Shown piece after piece: positions 5,589 to 9,514 of a stretch of DNA of 9,514 bases (position 1 is its first letter; every line of letters begins with the position of its first letter). The notes below the pieces were generated by a model. It searched no databases and had not been told where the DNA came from. It saw nothing but the letters and a program-made list of their open reading frames with translations. The position numbers and the translations under genes were made by a program. Source of the DNA: an uncultured Collinsella sp. (GTDB lineage Bacteria; Actinomycetota; Coriobacteriia; Coriobacteriales; Coriobacteriaceae); the NCBI GenBank assembly GCA_900553935.1, contig USFK01000038.1, forward strand, positions 1 through 9,514, in the 5' to 3' direction.

Positions 5589-8147
5589 ATGACCGCGTAC
5601 TATCAGCAGGTGCTCGAGGGCACATACGACAACCACGTGCTTCCGTTTTTGTGGATGAAGGGCGAGAGCCATAAAACCATTGCCGAGTATCTGGAAAAGA
5701 TCGCCGGCGCCGACATCCACGAGGTCTGTCTCGAAAGCCGCCCACACCCCGATTTTTGCGGCGAGGGCTGGTGGCGCGATCTGCGCTTTGTCATTGACGA
5801 GTGCAAGCAGCTGGGCCTTAAGCTCTGGATCTTGGACGACGCGCACTTCCCCACGGGCTTTGCCAACGGCGCCGTCAAGGAGGCCGTGCCCGAGCTCCGC
5901 AAGATCGTTCTCACGCACCGCACACTCAACATCGTGGGTCCCACGTCCGCCGCAAGCATCGCGCTCGCCAACATGTTCGACAAAACCGAGCACTTCTACG
6001 GCGTGACATTTATGCAGGACGGCAGCCCCGTCGACGTCGCTTACCGAGTAATCGACGATGCAGACGGCAACCCCAGCCGCCTGGTCTTCGATGCACCTGC
6101 GGGCCTCACGCAGGCATGCGTGATGTTCACGAGCGGCAAGACCTCCTACAACGAGGACTACATCAATATGGTCGACCGCGCCTCGGTGGCGCAGCTCATC
6201 GATGCTGTCTACGAGCCGCATTTTGAGCATCTGGGCGATGAGTTTGGCAAGACGATCCTGGGCTTTTTCTCCGATGAGCCCGGATTTGCCAACGAGAAGG
6301 GCACCACGGGCCCCGACGGCATCTCGGATACGCTCATCGGCAAGGCCACCGCGCCCCTGCCCTGGTCGGCCGAGCTTGAGCGTCGCCTGCGCACGGCGCT
6401 GGGCGAGCGCTACCTGGACGAGCTCCCGCACCTGTGGGACCGCGAGCCGGCCGGCGCGCATGTACGCCACGTCTATATGGACATCGCGAGTACCCTCTAT
6501 AAGGAGTGCTTCTGCGACCAGCTCGGCGACTGGTGCCGCGCGCACGGCGTGCAATACATCGGTCACGTAATCGAAGACAAGGACTGCCACGCGCGCCTGG
6601 GCGGTCAGGACATGGCGGGCGTCGACATCGTGATCAACCAGCTTGTGCCCGGCATGGACCGCGGCCTTCACAGCTACGGACGCGGCGTATGGGACCTCGA
6701 GTTCTATAACTACGTGCTGCCCAAGCTGGGCTCCTCGGCAGCACACCTCGACCCCAAAAAGCAGGGGCGCTGCATGGCCGAGGTCTTTGGCGCATTTGGA
6801 TGGCACGAAGGCCTGCGCGAGATGAAGTGGATCGCCGATCATTTTTTGGTGCGCGGCGTCAATTGGTTTGTGCCGCATGCCTTTAGCATGGCCGCCTTCC
6901 CCGACTGGGACTGCCCGCCGCATTTCTATGCGCATGGCCAAAACCCCCAGTTTGCACACTTTGGGCAGCTCATGAGCTACATGAACCGTACGGCGAGTCT
7001 GCTGAGCGGCGGGCGTGCAACGACCCCGGCGGCGCTTCTCTACCATGCGGACGCCGAGTGGGCAGGCGAGGCGAACTTTATGCAGCATGCCGCCTCCGAG
7101 CTTATGCGCGCGCAGGTCGACTTTGACATCGTGCCAGCAGAGGCATTTGAGGACGCAGGGCGCTATGCCGTTGAAATTGCCGCAGACGGTAGCGGCTTTA
7201 GCGTGAACGGCCAGGCATACCGCTGCCTGGTGATGCCCGGAGCCGAGTTTGTCGGCGGAGCCGTGCTCGACTTTGCCGCGCGCGCCGCAGCCGCGGGTGT
7301 TGCCGTGTACGCGCTGGATAAGTTGCCGAACAAGCGCTACGACGGCGACACTGCAGGCCGCGAGGGCTTTGCCTCCCTGGATGCAACCGCGCTCGCCGGC
7401 ATCAAACTCCTGGCGACCACCGGGCTCGCAGGCACACTTGCCAATACCGGCATGCAGACCGTGGTTTGCGCCGAGCCCCAGCCCTGGCTGCGCGCACTGC
7501 GCTACGAGCGGGCGGGCGAGAGCTATCTGATGCTCGTCAACGAGCATCCCAAGCAGGGTATCTCCACTCAGGTTGCGCTTGCCGACGGCACACCCGTTGC
7601 AGGCGCGCGCCTCGACCTGCTCAACGGCACCGAGCCCGCCGCCTTTGACGGCACGCTCGAGTTGGCTCCCTACGAGAGCTGCATCGTGGTCCTTGGGGCT
7701 ACAGGTTCCGCCGGCGCGGCAACCGTTGGAGACGAAGCCGCATGCATCGACGGGCCCTGGGCGGTTGCCTTCTCTGCCCCTGGCACCGATGCCTTTGGCG
7801 AGCCTGTTGAGCTTGCAGACCTGCACGACCTTTCCTCGGCCGAGTTCCCCGGCAAGGCCGGCACATTCCGCTACCAGGCCTCCTTTGTCCTGGGCGAAGC
7901 GGTCACCAGCACCGTCATCGACCTTGGCGAGGTCTTTGAGACCGCAACCGTCGCCCTCGACGGCAAATCCCTCGGCACCCGTATCTGTCCGCCTTACCGC
8001 TTTGAGGTCGGCGCGCTTTTGGCCGGTGAGCACGCGCTTACGATCGACATCATCAACACCCTCGATCACGCCGTCCCCGACATATTCGGCATGACCGAGC
8101 CCTCCGAGCCCAGCGGCCTCTTGGGGCCCGTACGTGTGCTCGGGTAA
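5589..8147 (+). CDS. GH106-like (alpha-L-rhamnosidase-type) cytoplasmic glycoside hydrolase
   Basis: 852-residue enzyme without a signal peptide or membrane segment, so it should act on imported oligosaccharide. The N-terminal part (about 15-470) looks like a TIM-barrel hydrolase: HEVCLESRPHPDFCGEGWW (44-62), WILDDAHFPTGFANG (80-94), LGFFSDEPGF (224-233), GHVIEDKDCHARLGG (325-339), then MAEVFGAFGW (396-405) and GVNWFVPHAF (423-432). The last two resemble the EAF...W and GVN...H.F strands of GH106 rhamnosidases. E230, E329 or D330, and E398 are candidate catalytic or metal acids; this is inferred from motif position. Residues about 475-700 resemble a glutamine-amidotransferase-like/accessory region, and 720-852 a GH2-type sugar-binding jelly-roll. 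The ATG at 5589 follows AAGGAGG by four bases; the open frame runs further upstream but overlaps the AraC gene. It is divergent from AraC and followed by an RpiR gene. The true substrate is uncertain; this may be an uncharacterised sister family of GH106. Confidence 0.75.
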   Translation: MTAYYQQVLEGTYDNHVLPFLWMKGESHKTIAEYLEKIAGADIHEVCLESRPHPDFCGEGWWRDLRFVIDECKQLGLKLWILDDAHFPTGFANGAVKEAVPELRKIVLTHRTLNIVGPTSAASIALANMFDKTEHFYGVTFMQDGSPVDVAYRVIDDADGNPSRLVFDAPAGLTQACVMFTSGKTSYNEDYINMVDRASVAQLIDAVYEPHFEHLGDEFGKTILGFFSDEPGFANEKGTTGPDGISDTLIGKATAPLPWSAELERRLRTALGERYLDELPHLWDREPAGAHVRHVYMDIASTLYKECFCDQLGDWCRAHGVQYIGHVIEDKDCHARLGGQDMAGVDIVINQLVPGMDRGLHSYGRGVWDLEFYNYVLPKLGSSAAHLDPKKQGRCMAEVFGAFGWHEGLREMKWIADHFLVRGVNWFVPHAFSMAAFPDWDCPPHFYAHGQNPQFAHFGQLMSYMNRTASLLSGGRATTPAALLYHADAEWAGEANFMQHAASELMRAQVDFDIVPAEAFEDAGRYAVEIAADGSGFSVNGQAYRCLVMPGAEFVGGAVLDFAARAAAAGVAVYALDKLPNKRYDGDTAGREGFASLDATALAGIKLLATTGLAGTLANTGMQTVVCAEPQPWLRALRYERAGESYLMLVNEHPKQGISTQVALADGTPVAGARLDLLNGTEPAAFDGTLELAPYESCIVVLGATGSAGAATVGDEAACIDGPWAVAFSAPGTDAFGEPVELADLHDLSSAEFPGKAGTFRYQASFVLGEAVTSTVIDLGEVFETATVALDGKSLGTRICPPYRFEVGALLAGEHALTIDIINTLDHAVPDIFGMTEPSEPSGLLGPVRVLG

Positions 8148-8211
8148 CGCCCCGGGCGCAAACGGCCCAACAAGGACAGTGCCCCCATGTTGAGCCCGCA
8201 CGGCGTCGAGC

Positions 8212-8238
8212 GGTCCGTCGTTCATAGACCGGCGGACC
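8212..8238 (+). repeat. Inverted repeat after the GH106-like gene
   Basis: GGTCCGTCG (8212-8220) and CGGCGGACC (8230-8238) form a 9-bp stem with one G-U pair and a 9-nt loop, 65 bp past the hydrolase stop. There is no T-run on either strand, so it is weak as an intrinsic terminator; it could be an operator or a mRNA 3' stem. Confidence 0.35.
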
Positions 8239-8266
8239 AAAACTCCCAGCCAAGCCGAACGTTTTA

Positions 8267-8290
8267 TTTATCGTTATGATTGGTTTATCG
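8267..8290 (+). promoter_or_regulatory. AT-rich promoter/operator region of the RpiR gene
   Basis: A TATGAT -10-like hexamer (8275-8280) lies in the only AT-rich stretch of the gap, 34 bp before the start codon. It is flanked by direct repeats TTTATCG at 8267-8273 and 8284-8290, 17 bp apart. No good -35 hexamer is visible. The repeats straddling a -10 suggest autoregulation by the encoded regulator, but this is inference. Confidence 0.35.
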
Positions 8291-8313
8291 CGACGCAAAC
8301 GCATAGGAGCCAT

Positions 8314-9152
8314 ATGGATATCAGGCGAAAGATCACGCAGGGCAAAAGCCTCACCCCCACCGAGCAACAACTTGGGCAAACGGCCCTCGCCATGGGCGAG
8401 GATGTGCGCGGGCTTTCCATTAAGGAATTTGCCGCGTGCGCCAACGTTTCGGTCGCGAGCGTGCACCGCTTTTGCAAAAAGCTCGGCCTCGAGGGATTCA
8501 AAGACCTCAAGGTCGAGCTCATCCGCCAGGCGACCGAGGCGGGCAATCGGCGCGACGTGGACATCAACTTTCCCTTCGATGCCACCTCCACCCCCGCACA
8601 GGTAATGGAGCGCATGGAGGGGCTCTACCAGACCACCTTGGCCGAAACGCAGGAACTGCTCGACCCCGCACAGCTCGACTACGCCGCCAAGCTCGTCATG
8701 CGCGCCGACACCGTGGACATCTACACGGGCTCGCATAACCTGTATCCAGCGGGAATGTTCCGCGATCGCTTGCTTTCCGCCGGTAAAAGCGCGACGTGCT
8801 ACGGCAGCGTCGAGGCGCAGGTGCGTACGGCGCTCGCCTCGGGCCCCGACCATGTGGCGATTGTCATCTCCTACAGCGGCCTTGCCCCCAACCTCAGGGA
8901 GATCTTGCCGATCCTCAGCAGTCGACGCGTCCCGGTCATCGTCATCGGCACACCGTACTGCGCCCGCATTCACCCCGGCTTTGCCGCCTATCTCATGGTG
9001 AGCGACCACGAGAGTATGACGCACCCAGCCACATCGCCGTGCAATACGTGCTCGATTCGCTCTACAGCAGCTACTTTGCCAAAGATTACGCCCGCTGTTC
9101 CGAGTTCCTCGAGCGGTCGTTTCCCTACACCCGCCTGCCCGGGCTCAAGTAA
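8314..9152 (+). pseudogene. RpiR-family (HTH + SIS) regulator, frameshifted near the C-terminus
   Basis: The gene starts at ATG 8314 after AGGAG (8305-8309). Residues 10-70 are the HTH_6 domain (LSIKEFAACANVSVASVHRFCKKLG). Residues about 120-235 are an SIS phosphosugar-binding domain (VDIYTGSHNLYPAGMFRDRL; VAIVISYSG at 181-189; VPVIVIG at 206-212). After SDHESMT (codon 236, 9019-9021) the frame continues into low-complexity, unrelated sequence and stops at 9210. The expected C-terminus, HIAVQYVLDSLYSSYF...RLPGLK, reads instead in the -1 frame to TAA at 9150-9152. Restoring one base, or a 4-bp CAGC unit, between 9019 and 9035 would give about 279-280 residues, the usual family length. Either the gene is recently damaged or the base is a sequencing error. 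Intact, it would sense a sugar phosphate and regulate the adjacent hydrolase locus. Confidence 0.8.
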
Positions 9153-9154
9153 CG

Positions 9155-9218
9155 ACGAGCGTGGATTTTTGGACACTCAGATAACGAGCGTGGATAATCT
9201 CCCACTTTGAGCCCGCAC
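9155..9218 (+). repeat. Intergenic direct repeats downstream of the RpiR gene
   Basis: ACGAGCGTGGAT occurs at 9155-9166 and 9184-9195, 29 bp apart. Just after, CTCCCACTTTGAGCCCGCAC (9199-9218) matches CCCCCATGTTGAGCCCGCAC (8182-8201), upstream of the RpiR gene, at 17 of 20 positions, including a 12-bp identical core. These look like pieces of a dispersed intergenic repeat family flanking the regulator. Confidence 0.5.
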
Positions 9219-9281
9219 ACAGGCCAAAACGCTCATTTTGGGTCCCCTGGGAAACGCATGAGGAGGGCGGATAGACAGCCG

Positions 9282-9514
9282 TTATTTGCGAGGCGTCAGC
9301 GACGTAAAGAGCCCGTGTTGGTTGCAGTAAAGATATATCCTGCCGCGCCCGGTAATATGGAAGCGCGGCTGCACCGATTGCTCTGGATAGAGCTTCTTAA
9401 AGCAGACGCCGTCCATAGTCGCATATGCCACAAAGCTAATGTAGTGATCCTTGGTCATGGGATGATCGAGCGTGACGTACCAATCGTCCTCGATGCGCTC
9501 GATGGAAAAGGCGT
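9282..9514 (-). CDS. Desulfoferrodoxin/superoxide-reductase-like C-terminal domain (5' truncated)
   Basis: The minus-strand frame is open from the window edge to TAA (9282-9284) and gives 76 residues. DHPMTKDHYISFVAY, followed after about 45 residues by YLYCNQHGLF, matches the HPM..HYI...YCN.HGL pattern of the superoxide reductase Fe(His)4Cys centre. Two His, the Cys and the last His would be iron ligands; the first His ligand lies outside the window. In superoxide reductases this site reduces superoxide to peroxide in the cytoplasm of anaerobes. The domain also occurs as the C-terminus of XRE-type HTH proteins in Clostridia and Coriobacteria. Which architecture applies here cannot be seen, because the N-terminus is missing. 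The tail after HGLF (TSLTPRK) is short. It is convergent with the RpiR gene, and no clear terminator was found. Confidence 0.8.
   Translation of the reverse strand, partial: AFSIERIEDDWYVTLDHPMTKDHYISFVAYATMDGVCFKKLYPEQSVQPRFHITGRGRIYLYCNQHGLFTSLTPRK

Noticed and set aside
5514..8240. 908-codon open frame on the minus strand opposite the GH106-like gene
   Set aside because: The same antisense effect: low-complexity Ala/Val/Gly/His/Cys composition, no motif, no plausible start signal. The plus-strand reading has ordered hydrolase motifs and AAGGAGG.

Overview
The window looks like a chromosomal segment of a high-GC Coriobacteriia gut anaerobe, most likely Collinsella or a close relative. This rests on GC-rich third codon positions, Shine-Dalgarno-led genes, the gene mix (hydrogenase maturation, Glc-type PTS IIA, GH1 phospho-glycosidase, superoxide-reductase-like domain) and a family of palindromic intergenic repeats. 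No rRNA or tRNA marker is present, so the genus is an inference.

Layout, left to right. (1) Positions 1-150 are the last 49 codons of a hydrogenase maturation gene, hypE, ending in the diagnostic PRIC. (2) 256-924 (+) is a HAD phosphatase of the Gph/PGMB type. (3) 925-1401 is a gene-free stretch dense in repeats: three 46-bp imperfect palindromes at an exact 62-bp period, a pair of 21-bp direct repeats 27 bp apart, a 100-bp near-continuous inverted repeat, and a compact hairpin next to the following gene. (4) 1402-1959 (-) is a secreted lipoprotein of unknown function. (5) 2195-5474 (-) is a carbohydrate block: AraC-type regulator, GH1 6-phospho-beta-glucosidase, and a single-domain PTS IIA(Glc) with its own promoter and terminator. 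(6) 5589-8147 (+), divergent from the AraC gene, encodes an 852-residue cytoplasmic glycoside hydrolase resembling GH106 alpha-L-rhamnosidases, with a sugar-binding-like C-terminal part. (7) 8314-9152 (+) is an RpiR-family regulator whose reading frame breaks inside the SIS domain. (8) 9282-9514 (-) is the C-terminal end of a protein with a desulfoferrodoxin/superoxide-reductase-like iron site.

Working model (inference): regions 5-7 form a locus for taking up and cleaving a phosphorylated beta-glucoside, perhaps one carrying a deoxyhexose. PTS phosphorylation through the IIA protein would deliver a 6-phospho-beta-glucoside to the GH1 enzyme. The divergent GH106-like hydrolase would act on a related intracellular oligosaccharide. 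The AraC and RpiR proteins would sense sugar and sugar phosphate. No PTS EIIB/EIIC permease lies in the window, so the transport partner must be encoded elsewhere. The clearest anomalies are the 62-bp-period palindrome array, the 100-bp palindrome and the broken rpiR frame.
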